Part shown: positions 23,908 through 32,468 of the stretch, in pieces | How the letters are laid out: each line of letters starts with the position of its first letter | Position numbering within the stretch: position 1 is the first letter of the stretch | Source: an uncultured Microscilla sp. | GTDB lineage: Bacteria > Bacteroidota > Bacteroidia > Cytophagales > Microscillaceae | Direction of reading: 5' to 3' | DNA: 38,850 bases | Assembly: GCF_947493425.1 (NCBI RefSeq) | Contig: NZ_CANLRP010000076.1 | Coordinates: forward strand, 1-38,850 | Notes under the pieces: model-generated | The model's input: only the letters and a program-made list of their open reading frames with translations | Told to the model about the DNA's origin: nothing | Database searches by the model: none | Made by a program: the position numbers and the translations under genes

Positions 23908-26004
23908 TTAACTAATCCTACTCCATTGGGTTTGGGTTTTCTGGTCTATGTTCATAAACTCCTTCATTTTACTATTCTCCAGGCTTTCCAGTTCAGGGTC
24001 TTCTTCTATAATTTCTTGCGCCATTTTTCGAGCTTCCTGCAATATTTTACCATCTTTAGCCAAATCAGCAATTTGCAAATTCATCAATCCACTTTGTTGA
24101 GTGCCCATCATATTGCCCGGACCACGCAACTTAAGGTCAACATCGGCAATTTCGAAACCATTGTTGGTTTTTACCATCGTTTCTAAGCGAGTACGACCTT
24201 CTTTACTAATTTTGTAATCGGTCATTAAGATACAGTACGATTGCTCGGCACCACGCCCCACTCGCCCACGCAATTGGTGTAGTTGCGACAAGCCAAAGCG
24301 TTCGGCGTTTTCTATCACAATTACGGTAGCATTGGGCACGTCTACTCCTACCTCAATCACGGTAGTAGCCACCATAATTTGGGTTTCGCCTTTTTTGAAA
24401 CGCTGCATTTCAAACTCTTTGTCTACCGAACTCATTTGCCCGTGCACAATGCTTAGGTGTTGATCGGGAAAAGCCCGCTGAATACTCTCGTGACCATCCA
24501 TCAAGTTCTTATACTCCAGGGTTTCCGATTCCTCTATCAAAGGGTACACAATGTACACTTGCCTTCCCAGAGCAATTTGCTCCCGCAAAAATCCAAACAT
24601 ACGCAATCTTTGGGCATCGTAACGGTGTACTGTTTTGATCGGTTTACGCCCGGCGGGTAACTCATCAATCACCGATACGTCCAAGTCTCCGTAGAGGGTC
24701 ATTGCCAAAGTACGTGGAATAGGGGTAGCAGTCATTACCAAAATATGGGGGTACAGGTTTTCGCTGTTGCGTTTCCACAACTTGCTTCTTTGCTCTACAC
24801 CAAAACGGTGCTGTTCGTCTACAATACATAGCCCCAGGTTGTCAAATTGTACCTTGTCTTCGAACAAGGCGTGGGTACCCACCAAAATCTTCAGGTTGCC
24901 ATTTTCAAGACGGGCGTGTAATACTCTTCGGTCGCGGGTGCGGGTAGACCCAGTCAGTATGTCAATGGTAATGCCCAACTTATCGGCAAACTTTTTCAAG
25001 CCTTGGTAATGTTGTTCGGCCAGTATTTCGGTAGGAGCCACCATACAAGCCTGGGCACCACTGCCTATGGCGCTGAGCATAGAAATAAATGCTACAATGG
25101 TTTTACCGCTTCCTACATCGCCCTGTAGCAGGCGGTTCATTTGTTTGCCCGAAGCCATATCGCGGTAAATCTCCCGGCAAACCCTTTTTTGGGCATCAGT
25201 CAACTCAAAGGGCAGGTGTTTTTCATAAAAATCTTTGATAAGGCTGGTATCTTTGAAGGTTTGCCCCTGGTATATCTTTTTCTTGTGTTTTTGTTCTTTG
25301 AGCAGCTTAAGCTGAATATAAAACAACTCTTCGAACTTGAGCCGGGTAGTGGCACGCTTGAGCCATTGCTGGTCTTTAGGAAAATGAATGTTTACTACAG
25401 CATCGCGGCGGGCTATCAGGCGATAACGCTGTAGGATGGCTTCGGAGAGGTTTTCTTCTATGTGTTGGTATACCATAGGCAACAAGGTGCGCAACATCTT
25501 GCTTATGGTTTTGCTGTATACATATTTGCGCTTCATTTTTTCGGTGACGGTATACACTGGCTGCAAAAATCCTGATTGTTGTTCGGCAGGATTCAATAAC
25601 TCTATTTCGGGATGGGCTATGCTAAACTTATGGTTAAAAAACTGAGGTTTGCCAAACACCAAATAGGTTGCATTGGCATTGATTTGCTTTTGCATCCAGG
25701 TGACTCCTTTAAACCAAATCAACTCTACTTCACCGGTGCCATCTCCAAAATAAGCCACCAGGCGTTTTTTGTGCCCTTCACCTATTACCTGGGTACGTAT
25801 AATGCGGCCGCTCAACTGTACTGCGGTCATACCTTCGTTTAGTTCGGCAATGCGGTGCACCTTGGTGCGGTCTTCATGCTTAAAAGGATAATACAGTATA
25901 AGGTCGCTATAGGTAAAAATACCCAATTCCTTGTTTAACAACTCCCCCTTCGCAGGACCCACACCTTTTAAAAACTCTATCTTTTTAGAAAAGAACTCTG
26001 ACAT
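23908..26004 (-). CDS. recG: ATP-dependent DNA helicase RecG
   Basis: A 698-residue superfamily 2 helicase that reverses stalled replication forks and processes Holliday-type junctions. The N-terminal wedge/OB domain contains GVGPAKGELLNKELGI and the strand pair VQLSGRIIRTQVIGEGHKK. Helicase motifs follow: Walker A LLQGDVGSGKTIVAF (about residue 290), VDEQHRFGVEQR (DEQH box, about 394), MTATPIPRTLAMTLYGD (motif III, about 420), VGVDVPNATVIVIENAERFG and QLRGRVGRG (motif VI, about 574). The TRG-like C-terminus (DLKLRGPGNMMGTQQSG) is present. Full-length. Single gene; start at the ATG just after a TTAGCTTCG stretch. Confidence 0.97.
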   Translation of the reverse strand: MSEFFSKKIEFLKGVGPAKGELLNKELGIFTYSDLILYYPFKHEDRTKVHRIAELNEGMTAVQLSGRIIRTQVIGEGHKKRLVAYFGDGTGEVELIWFKGVTWMQKQINANATYLVFGKPQFFNHKFSIAHPEIELLNPAEQQSGFLQPVYTVTEKMKRKYVYSKTISKMLRTLLPMVYQHIEENLSEAILQRYRLIARRDAVVNIHFPKDQQWLKRATTRLKFEELFYIQLKLLKEQKHKKKIYQGQTFKDTSLIKDFYEKHLPFELTDAQKRVCREIYRDMASGKQMNRLLQGDVGSGKTIVAFISMLSAIGSGAQACMVAPTEILAEQHYQGLKKFADKLGITIDILTGSTRTRDRRVLHARLENGNLKILVGTHALFEDKVQFDNLGLCIVDEQHRFGVEQRSKLWKRNSENLYPHILVMTATPIPRTLAMTLYGDLDVSVIDELPAGRKPIKTVHRYDAQRLRMFGFLREQIALGRQVYIVYPLIEESETLEYKNLMDGHESIQRAFPDQHLSIVHGQMSSVDKEFEMQRFKKGETQIMVATTVIEVGVDVPNATVIVIENAERFGLSQLHQLRGRVGRGAEQSYCILMTDYKISKEGRTRLETMVKTNNGFEIADVDLKLRGPGNMMGTQQSGLMNLQIADLAKDGKILQEARKMAQEIIEEDPELESLENSKMKEFMNIDQKTQTQWSRIS

Positions 26005-26452
26005 GCAATGTTAGCTTCGTTTTTTTATTAAAATTACTCAAAAACCCGACATTTACCAAAACTATATTAGCAAGATGACGACGAAAAATTAATTAAAAAA
26101 ATTGAGTAAAGTTTGACCCTGATAATCAGTACTGCTAAGGCATTGTGATTTGTGGAAACACTATAGCCATCAGGTAAAGGGGAAAATCATCAAAAATTCA
26201 CACATACCTAACGGTCACCATTCAGTGACTTACATAAAAAAATGCCAGACCACAATTTTTTACTTGTCATCTGGCATCTTAATAAAACTATTGGCAGTTA
26301 AGGTTGGCTACTATACTTGCTCAAGTTACGCAGTTTTCTGAAGGTCACCTGTTTCTATGGTTGAATGGCTACATTGTTGCGCAATGCGTAGCCCAACCAT
26401 TGCGCAATAAAGCTGTATGACCATCAAAATAAGTAGATCTGCATAACCTCAG
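26005..26452. other. Intergenic stretch with two hairpins
   Basis: No supported gene; a 63-codon plus-strand frame at 26150-26341 has no protein-like features. The hairpin at 26242-26277 is listed as a terminator. A second hairpin at 26358-26399 pairs TGGTTG..GGCTAC with GTAGCCCAACCA, and TTGCGCAATG / CATTGCGCAA overlap it as an alternative fold. Confidence 0.5.
26235..26277 (-). terminator. Terminator on the minus strand
   Basis: ATGCCAGA (26242-26249) pairs with TCTGGCAT (26270-26277). Read on the minus strand the stem is followed by seven T. It lies about 175 bases past the stop of the FG-GAP gene. Confidence 0.55.
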
Positions 26453-27910
26453 TTACTTATTAATCAATTTATAGGTAAACACCTGTCCATCTTCGCGGGT
26501 AACCCTGAGCATATACACCCGGTTGCGTTGCTGCAATGCAATCGGTGTTTTTCCTACGGCATTGATCTTACCTTCGGCTATTTTTTGACCATTCAAATCT
26601 ACCAACTGATACGTACCAGCAAAACCTGTGGCTTCTATAGTTACCTTCCCCAGGCTAGGCACGGGGTATACCTTAAGCTGGTCAAAAGCAACCTGAGGCT
26701 TTTTGAGTGATGCAGTATTAAAACCATTGCCATTTTTATACAATTGGGTCGTAGGTTTTGCATTGTTGTTTGCCCCCGTAATCATTACATCCAAATCGTT
26801 GTCATTATCAATATCGGCAAAGCCAATACTGCCCAGACCAGCTCCGGCAAACGGCATATTTTTTAGCAGGGTAAACTGCCCATTGCCCTGGTTTTGATAC
26901 AAAGTAGCTATTTTTCGCTGTTGTTGGTCAAACCCGGTAATGAGTACATCCACATCACGGTCACCATCAATGTCAGCAAAAGCCAATGCCCCATCACTTG
27001 TTCCTTGGAAAGGCGTATTTTCCACCCGTTCAAAATTGCCCAAACCATCGTTTTGGTACAAAATAGTAGTCGCTTGTTTCAACTTGTTCAAACCCGTAAT
27101 CAGCACGTCCAGGTCTTGGTCGTTGTCTACATCGGCAAAAGCTGCTGCACTGCCTTGTACTCCAGCAAAAGGGGTGTTTTTTAGCAAGGTAAACTGCCCA
27201 TTGCCCCTATTTTTGTAAAGCTGGGCAGTAGGCACGTATTCCGCATTGATCCCAGTGAGTAATAAGTCGGGCAATTGGTCACCGTCTACATCGGCAAAAG
27301 TAGCTGCTCCACGCGCCAAACCCTGCACAGAGATGATGGCTTCCTGAAAGTTTCCTTTGCCATTGTTGATGTACAGCCGTGCTACAGTCTTTAGCTGAGC
27401 ATCTACCCCACTCAAGAAAATATCCTGGTCACCGTCATTGTCTACATCGGCAAAAGCTATAGCTCCAAAGTCAACCCCTTGTAAAGAAGCTTCTTTTTGT
27501 TCGGCAAAACCACCCTTGCCGTTGTTGAGGTAGAGCTTGGTAATTCCTTGAAAACTTTTTGCGTGAAAACCACTCAACAACAGGTCGGGCGCTTGGTCTC
27601 CATTTACATCGGCAAAAGCCACCGAACTACGGCTGAGTTTTTCAAAAGGCAATCGGGTTACATTTTGGTAGTTTCCTTTGCCATCGTTGGTATACAACTT
27701 AATGGCGCAGTCTTCGCCATTATAAGTAGAAATGAGCAAATCGGGCGCTTGGTCTCCGTTTACATCGGCAAAAGCCATGGTACTCTCCGAAGAGGCAACA
27801 AAAGGACTTTTTGTGTGCACGGGTTCAAACTGCACACTTTGCCCAAAGGCAAGCTGGCTCATTGCCCACAGGCAACAAATCATATATATTTTTGAGGTAA
27901 GTTGTTTCAT
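26453..27910 (-). CDS. FG-GAP/VCBS repeat protein with T9SS type A sorting domain
   Basis: A 485-residue secreted protein with signal peptide 1-23 (ending AFGQ). Seven FG-GAP/VCBS repeats of about 53 residues each carry a calcium-binding-like loop, F-A-D-V/I-D/N-x-D-x-D/A-x-D (first FADVNGDQAPDLL near 47, last FADIDNDNDLDVM near 368), consistent with a seven-bladed beta-propeller. The last ~80 residues form the Por-secretion type A sorting domain: KVYPVPSLGKVTIEATGFAG, QLVDLNGQKIAEGKIN, VYMLRVTREDGQVFTYKLI. The protein is therefore probably carried across the outer membrane by T9SS and anchored on the cell surface. Ligand unknown. It precedes recG on the same strand, separated by a terminator. 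Confidence 0.92.
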   Translation of the reverse strand: MKQLTSKIYMICCLWAMSQLAFGQSVQFEPVHTKSPFVASSESTMAFADVNGDQAPDLLISTYNGEDCAIKLYTNDGKGNYQNVTRLPFEKLSRSSVAFADVNGDQAPDLLLSGFHAKSFQGITKLYLNNGKGGFAEQKEASLQGVDFGAIAFADVDNDGDQDIFLSGVDAQLKTVARLYINNGKGNFQEAIISVQGLARGAATFADVDGDQLPDLLLTGINAEYVPTAQLYKNRGNGQFTLLKNTPFAGVQGSAAAFADVDNDQDLDVLITGLNKLKQATTILYQNDGLGNFERVENTPFQGTSDGALAFADIDGDRDVDVLITGFDQQQRKIATLYQNQGNGQFTLLKNMPFAGAGLGSIGFADIDNDNDLDVMITGANNNAKPTTQLYKNGNGFNTASLKKPQVAFDQLKVYPVPSLGKVTIEATGFAGTYQLVDLNGQKIAEGKINAVGKTPIALQQRNRVYMLRVTREDGQVFTYKLINK

Positions 27911-27983
27911 TTTTTTATTGTTATAGTCATTGACTGATTTTGTTTGGGGATTGATTTTGTATTGGTTTGTTTATCGCTTGCCA

Positions 27984-29990
27984 CTAATTGACCAAAAAGC
28001 TACGGCTGGTACCGGTGTAGTTTTTTAACTTACCCGTAAAACCATTTTTCCATTTGCCAAAGTGCCGGATACGGTAATAGCCGGATGCTTCATTGGCAGG
28101 AATGCACCACTCTACCGTAATGTGAGAGTTGGCTACCCCATTGCGATCCCAGGTAAGTTTGGTAATAGGGTCACGGTCATAATATACCGCTTGCCAGCTG
28201 TTGCCGTTCCAACGCTCTACAGTCAGGTAAGTACTGTTGGTTTTGAGGTCGTTGTTGGGATGGGCACCCCAAAAAACTACTTTAGCTGTGCTCCCTTTAG
28301 TATAATGACTTGAGGTGTTTTTATGTACATCGCCAAAGCTTTTGAACAAGGGCTTGTCGTCGAAAAAGATATGGGCTGCCATATTGAGGGGAGCAGATTT
28401 TACGGGAGGTTGAGGAGCCGTGCTGTTGCCCCAGGGACTGGCCGCAGGATTGGCAATTTTGGTGGCAAGGCGCTTAAACTCCTGACGGTAAGCGGCTAAA
28501 GTCCAGGGGCCAAAATGAGTACTTGCACCTTCGTATTGTTGGGTGGCGTACTCTTCACGCGTGGTTACATAGCCTGCATAAGCGTCAGAATATCCCGCAA
28601 AAACCACGTACTCAAGCCCGGTACCTGCTACTGCCTTTACTGTTTCGCGCGAGCGACGCCCCGCCATAATGGTAAACTCTGCCGGGGCTGCCAGTATGCC
28701 CAATTGCCCTATTTTCATCAGTGTGGTGCTCAGTATTTTAGGGGCACCAGGATTGTTGTCATTGCTACCAATAAAGAAAAAAGGTGCCAGTGGTTTTTCT
28801 CCATGGCACCTGTCGATCGCCAACCCATAGTCGGCATCTTTGGTTATCCCTTCGCGGGAGATGCCAGAACGCCAATCTTCGGCACCTGCCATAAATGACA
28901 TACCTAAGGCAGCTTTACAAGTGGTCTGAAACTGACCATTAGTAAACTCTGGAGCCACCAAAAGATTAGAAAAGTCATTATACCGCGATGCCACCTTGAT
29001 AGAGCCAGTAAGCTGAATGTGGGCGTTGTTGTAAAGGCTCAAGGCTTTTTGAAACTGGCGGCTGCCAATAATTTTAGTGCTTTCCTCTTCGTTGCTGCCG
29101 GGTCCGATGGCATTCGATCTATGATCGTTTGCCGGAGGCAGGTGTAGGTTAGGCGACATGTCTCCAGCGTTGCTATTGGCAAAGGCCGCCACAAACGCAC
29201 CCGAAGTAGCATAAGAGGAGTTCTTCATTCGCTCAAATGCCAAGGCAGCAAACCCTTTATTATCAGCACTGTTATGCTTATAGTTTCCCGACAAACTGGT
29301 GGGGTGTACTGCAAACCACGAAATCATTCCCACCTCTTGGTTGCCTTGCACAAACTTAAGCACAGTCATTTCGTCGTCTATGTTATGAGCATACTTATTT
29401 ACATCAGCGTTTTGCTGGTAAGCCACCAAAGAGCGGTTGATGCTGGCATTGGTAAGCGAACCTTTATTGTAATAAATGCGTCCGGGTGCTTTGTTTTCGT
29501 TGGCGCGCACAATGGCATTAAATATTCCGTTGACGAGGTTGTCATAATTCGGTTTCCAAAAGCCCCCAGTAGAGGTATTGTACAGGCTATAGTGTGAATA
29601 ACCCGCAGATGCCAGATGGGTATGGGTGGCACTTATCACCACGTTTGCATCGCTAAAAAGTGCGCCATATTTGCTTTTGAGCTTTTGTATCACGGCAAGG
29701 TTTACCGCCTGGCTCACTGCCCATTTGTCTATACATACAAACACTGCCGGGCTGCCGTTGGGCTCTTGCATTACGTAAGCTCTGGCATATTGGCGATCGC
29801 GAATGCCTTTGTTTCGGTGCAGGAGCTGGGCGTACCCCCCACAATTGGTTTCGGCAATTTGCCCGGTTACATCATAAATCCCTACCCCTACCAGGTAGTT
29901 GTTGTTTTGCCCATAACCAAGGCTTAGCTGCATGCATGCAAATACTGCCATACAAAAGCAGCACAATGTTCTGGTTTTTAAATAGTTCAT
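27984..29990 (-). CDS. Neutral ceramidase
   Basis: A 668-residue secreted N-acylsphingosine amidohydrolase; signal peptide 1-27 ending SLGYGQ. The catalytic domain shows GVGIYDVTGQIAETNCGGYA, the zinc-site block VVISATHTHLASAGYSHY (His123/His125), WFAVHPTSL (His229) and the nucleophile block ANSNAGDMSPNLHL with Ser279, matching NAGDxSPN of Pseudomonas ceramidase. The C-terminal ~140 residues (NMAAHIFFDDKPLFKSFGDV onward, with WCIPANEASGYYRIRHFG) are the Ig-like domain of the family. It would cleave ceramide outside the cell; Bacteroidetes make sphingolipids, so the substrate could be self or host derived. It sits 73 bases upstream of the FG-GAP gene on the same strand, so they may be cotranscribed. 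Confidence 0.94.
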   Translation of the reverse strand: MNYLKTRTLCCFCMAVFACMQLSLGYGQNNNYLVGVGIYDVTGQIAETNCGGYAQLLHRNKGIRDRQYARAYVMQEPNGSPAVFVCIDKWAVSQAVNLAVIQKLKSKYGALFSDANVVISATHTHLASAGYSHYSLYNTSTGGFWKPNYDNLVNGIFNAIVRANENKAPGRIYYNKGSLTNASINRSLVAYQQNADVNKYAHNIDDEMTVLKFVQGNQEVGMISWFAVHPTSLSGNYKHNSADNKGFAALAFERMKNSSYATSGAFVAAFANSNAGDMSPNLHLPPANDHRSNAIGPGSNEEESTKIIGSRQFQKALSLYNNAHIQLTGSIKVASRYNDFSNLLVAPEFTNGQFQTTCKAALGMSFMAGAEDWRSGISREGITKDADYGLAIDRCHGEKPLAPFFFIGSNDNNPGAPKILSTTLMKIGQLGILAAPAEFTIMAGRRSRETVKAVAGTGLEYVVFAGYSDAYAGYVTTREEYATQQYEGASTHFGPWTLAAYRQEFKRLATKIANPAASPWGNSTAPQPPVKSAPLNMAAHIFFDDKPLFKSFGDVHKNTSSHYTKGSTAKVVFWGAHPNNDLKTNSTYLTVERWNGNSWQAVYYDRDPITKLTWDRNGVANSHITVEWCIPANEASGYYRIRHFGKWKNGFTGKLKNYTGTSRSFLVN

Positions 29991-30434
29991 GTGTGGTATA
30001 TATTTAATTTAGATTGATTGCGTCTGAAATTATTGGTGACTTGCTGTTGGGCTTGCCCCATATTTACCACCTGATTGGGTGTTCGTAATCATTGATTTTG
30101 TTAAAACCTTACATAGCAATATATAAATATTTAATTGCATTGCACAATTAAATAGTGCAAAAATAGTATGAATGCATAATATTTTTATTCTACAGGTTTA
30201 TTTACTGTGCTTTGGGCGCTACTACCGCCCCAAGTCTTTAGAAACCAATGTATAGCGACAAATCACAAGTTGAAGGCAGTTCTACAAGGAGATTTTATAC
30301 AATCGAATAGGTGAGGGTAATTGGCAAAAGGTAGTTGGGTAAGTAATGTCTGAAAACGTTGAAACGGCTCTCTTCATGGCATCAAAAAAGAGGCGCTGTC
30401 TCATCATAGACTTTAGGAGTATATTCTTCTGAAC

Positions 30435-30603
30435 ACTAGTGCACTGGAAACTAAATTCCTATCATATTATTCGGAGTCTTTAGCCCGCTTACTTTACTTC
30501 AAAAAGCTTACGTAGCTTTGGCTATGCGCACTTTTTGAAGTGCGTCAGCAAACAAAATACCCTCGAATAAATAATATATTTATTTAATCCCCAATGCACT
30601 AGT
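30435..30603. repeat. Palindromic (fold-back) MITE-like element
   Basis: ACTAGTGCACTGG at 30435-30447 and CCAATGCACTAGT at 30591-30603 are inverted repeats with one mismatch. Similarity continues inward (TAAAT, ATATTATT, ATTCG) to a central CTTCAAAAAG / CTTTTTGAAG hairpin, so the 169 bp folds back along its whole length. No coding capacity. Flanks show no clear target duplication. Confidence 0.65.
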
Positions 30604-30640
30604 TATACCTGCCAGGTTTTTTGAAACCTGGCAGGTATAA
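30603..30640. repeat. Perfect 17-bp hairpin
   Basis: TTATACCTGCCAGGTTT and AAACCTGGCAGGTATAA are perfect inverted repeats with a four-base loop. Hairpins built on ACCTGGCAGGT are common dispersed units in Bacteroidetes (general knowledge). It directly abuts the fold-back element. Confidence 0.7.
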
Positions 30641-30650
30641 AATTTCATAA

Positions 30651-30690
30651 AAACGCTTCTTACCTTACGAGATAAGAAGCGTTTTTTTAG
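30651..30690. terminator. Terminator of the ppx/gppA gene
   Basis: AAACGCTTCTTA (30651-30662) pairs with TAAGAAGCGTTT (30673-30684); A-rich and T-rich flanks make it bidirectional. It lies 40 bases past the Ppx/GppA stop. Confidence 0.85.
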
Positions 30691-30729
30691 GAGTTTTGTC
30701 GTACTTTATAGATGGGTTTGTGTCAGGTG

Positions 30730-31635
30730 TTATTCTACATTATTATATACTCTATCGTGGTGTTTCTCCATCAAGTGGTAAATAATTCCATCTTTGACTC
30801 CTACCTTGGGCACAAACAATTCGCGAATGCCTGCCCAATTCATTGCCGACAAGTAGATATTGGTAGCCGGGATAATCGTGTCGGCACGGTCGGGATTTAA
30901 CTTCAAAATATTAATGCGCTCGTGTAAGGTATACACCTCAAGCTCTTGGAGTAAATTGTTGATTTCGCTGATAGAGATAGAGTCGCCACTACGACGGTTG
31001 AGCAACTTTTGCACTTTATTGATATTCCCTCCTGTACATATTCCGGTAATGTTGTTGCCTTGCCCCAACAACTCTTTGCGTTCTACAATCCATTGGCGCA
31101 TGCTCTCGAAACGGTGGTTGGAGCCTCCGGGCTCGTTGTTGCGAATAGAGCCTATCTGAAAAGAAAAGGCATCTATTTTTTGCATATTACTATAAATATT
31201 TAGTTCGGTGCTGCCACCTCCTACGTCTACATGCAAATAGTTTTGGTTGGGGCTCAAAAATGTTTGAATAGCCAGGTGCATATACTGAGCTTCTTCGTCG
31301 CCATCAATCACTTGTATATCCATCCCAAGCGATTGCTTTACATCTTCTACAATTTGGGCACCATTATCTGCCTCACGAAATGCCGAAGTAGCCAATATGA
31401 GGTAATCTTCTACTTTATGGAGTTCCATCAGTAGTTTGAAGGCATGCATGAGTTTGTGTATTTTTTCCTGTTTTTTTTCACCAATCATCTTATTGGCAAA
31501 CACGTCCTTGCCGAGTCGCAGCGGATAACGTACATATTCGATGTTTTTGATGGATGTTTTCCCGTTGTTGTGTAATATTCTGGCAATGAGCATTCTCGCG
31601 CCATTCGATCCTATATCAATTGCTGCTAATTTCAA
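30730..31635 (-). CDS. Ppx/GppA-family phosphatase
   Basis: A 301-residue ASKHA-fold phosphatase acting on polyphosphate or pppGpp. Phosphate-binding motifs are clear: MKLAAIDIGSNGARMLIARI at the N-terminus, ILATSAFREADNG (about residues 81-93), LHVDVGGGSTELNIYS (about 134-149) and GICTGGNINKVQKL. At 301 residues it consists of the two catalytic ASKHA domains only; the C-terminal HD-like domains of E. coli Ppx (~510 residues) are absent, as in short single-unit PPX proteins. Whether it is exopolyphosphatase or guanosine pentaphosphatase cannot be told from sequence. Divergent from dihydrofolate reductase across 156 bases. Confidence 0.9.
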   Translation of the reverse strand: MKLAAIDIGSNGARMLIARILHNNGKTSIKNIEYVRYPLRLGKDVFANKMIGEKKQEKIHKLMHAFKLLMELHKVEDYLILATSAFREADNGAQIVEDVKQSLGMDIQVIDGDEEAQYMHLAIQTFLSPNQNYLHVDVGGGSTELNIYSNMQKIDAFSFQIGSIRNNEPGGSNHRFESMRQWIVERKELLGQGNNITGICTGGNINKVQKLLNRRSGDSISISEINNLLQELEVYTLHERINILKLNPDRADTIIPATNIYLSAMNWAGIRELFVPKVGVKDGIIYHLMEKHHDRVYNNVE

Positions 31636-31791
31636 ACTTTCTCGTTTTTTGAATGATAAGTCATAAATTTGACATCAAAAATAATAAAAAAGTAAAGTCT
31701 TGTTAAAAGATGTGTGGTTTTAAATTGCTTTTGCGTAAGTAATGATGCAAAATTGAATGTTTTTTGGGCACACATCGTCAAATTTAATTGT

Positions 31792-32277
31792 ATGACAGTA
31801 TCAATTGTAGTGGCTATAGCCGAAAATGGAGTAATTGGGATAGACAATGGGTTGCCTTGGCGGCTATCGTCTGACCTCAAAAATTTTAAAAAACTTACCT
31901 CTGGGCATACCATACTCATGGGACGCAAAACTTACGAATCGATCGGCAAGCCTTTGCCCAAACGTCGCAACCTGGTCATTAGCAGGGACTCTGCATACAT
32001 AGCAGAGGGTTGCGAGGTGTTCCAAAGCATAGAGGCTGCTCTAGAAGCTGCCAAGACAGACAGTGAGGTATTTGTAATAGGTGGCGCACAAATCTACCGT
32101 CAGGTGTTGCCCAAGGCCGATAAAATTTACCTGACCAAGGTAAAAGCCGAGGTAAAAGGAGACGCTTTTTTTGAGATTGAAAACCTCGACCAGTGGCAGG
32201 TAGTCAATACCCAAGCCTTTGCAGCAGGCGAAAAAGACGAATATGATTTTGAAGTGGTGGAGCTTCTACAGCCTTAA
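31792..32277 (+). CDS. folA: Dihydrofolate reductase
   Basis: 161 residues from the ATG at 31792; the open frame further upstream translates leader sequence and would overlap the divergent promoter region. The family signature is intact: SIVVAIAENGVIGIDNGLPWRLSSDLKNFK (substrate loop and the catalytic acid in LPW-x-S-x-D), HTILMGRKTYESIGKPLP with the NADPH-binding GRKTYESIG, LVISR, and VFVIGGAQIYRQVLPKADKIYLT. It reduces dihydrofolate to tetrahydrofolate in the cytoplasm. thyA is not adjacent in this window. Length is normal. Confidence 0.97.
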   Translation: MTVSIVVAIAENGVIGIDNGLPWRLSSDLKNFKKLTSGHTILMGRKTYESIGKPLPKRRNLVISRDSAYIAEGCEVFQSIEAALEAAKTDSEVFVIGGAQIYRQVLPKADKIYLTKVKAEVKGDAFFEIENLDQWQVVNTQAFAAGEKDEYDFEVVELLQP

Positions 32278-32288
32278 GGAACAAGCCA

Positions 32289-32320
32289 CAAGTCCTTAGC
32301 CGCCGATACATGTCGGTGCT
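32289..32320. repeat. REP-like hairpin unit
   Basis: CAAGTCCTTAGCC followed by GCCGATACATGTCGGTGCT, in which CCGAT-ACAT-GTCGG is an imperfect inverted repeat. Same family as 10580-10643 and 18497-18528. It lies 12 bases past the folA stop, so could act as its terminator or mRNA stabiliser. Confidence 0.6.
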
Positions 32321-32418
32321 CCAAGTTGAAGATACTCTACCAGTTTCTAATGATTTTATAGCTCGTTGATTATTAGTGGTTTATAAAACCCTACCAAAAC
32401 TTTGTGAATGAAAACGCA

Positions 32419-32434
32419 TTACACCATTCCTTAA
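32419..32434. repeat. Solo end of the TTAGGAATGG repeat family
   Basis: TTACACCATTCCTTAA matches exactly the right end of the composite repeat at 9148-9509. No left end is nearby, so it is probably a remnant. It lies 35 bases before the lactate monooxygenase-like gene, within its likely promoter region. Confidence 0.5.
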
Positions 32435-32468
32435 AGAAACCGTATAACATAAGATTTATAAAACGCCT

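Larger units (their letters stand above)
29991..30729. other. Intergenic stretch: promoter region, fold-back element and terminators
   Basis: It holds the palindromic element at 30435-30603, the perfect hairpin at 30603-30640 and the terminator at 30651-30690, listed separately. About 30240-30430 is unexplained; GGCGCTGTCTCATCATAG near 30391 looks like the terminal sequence of some IS elements, but no partner end is seen. Confidence 0.4.
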
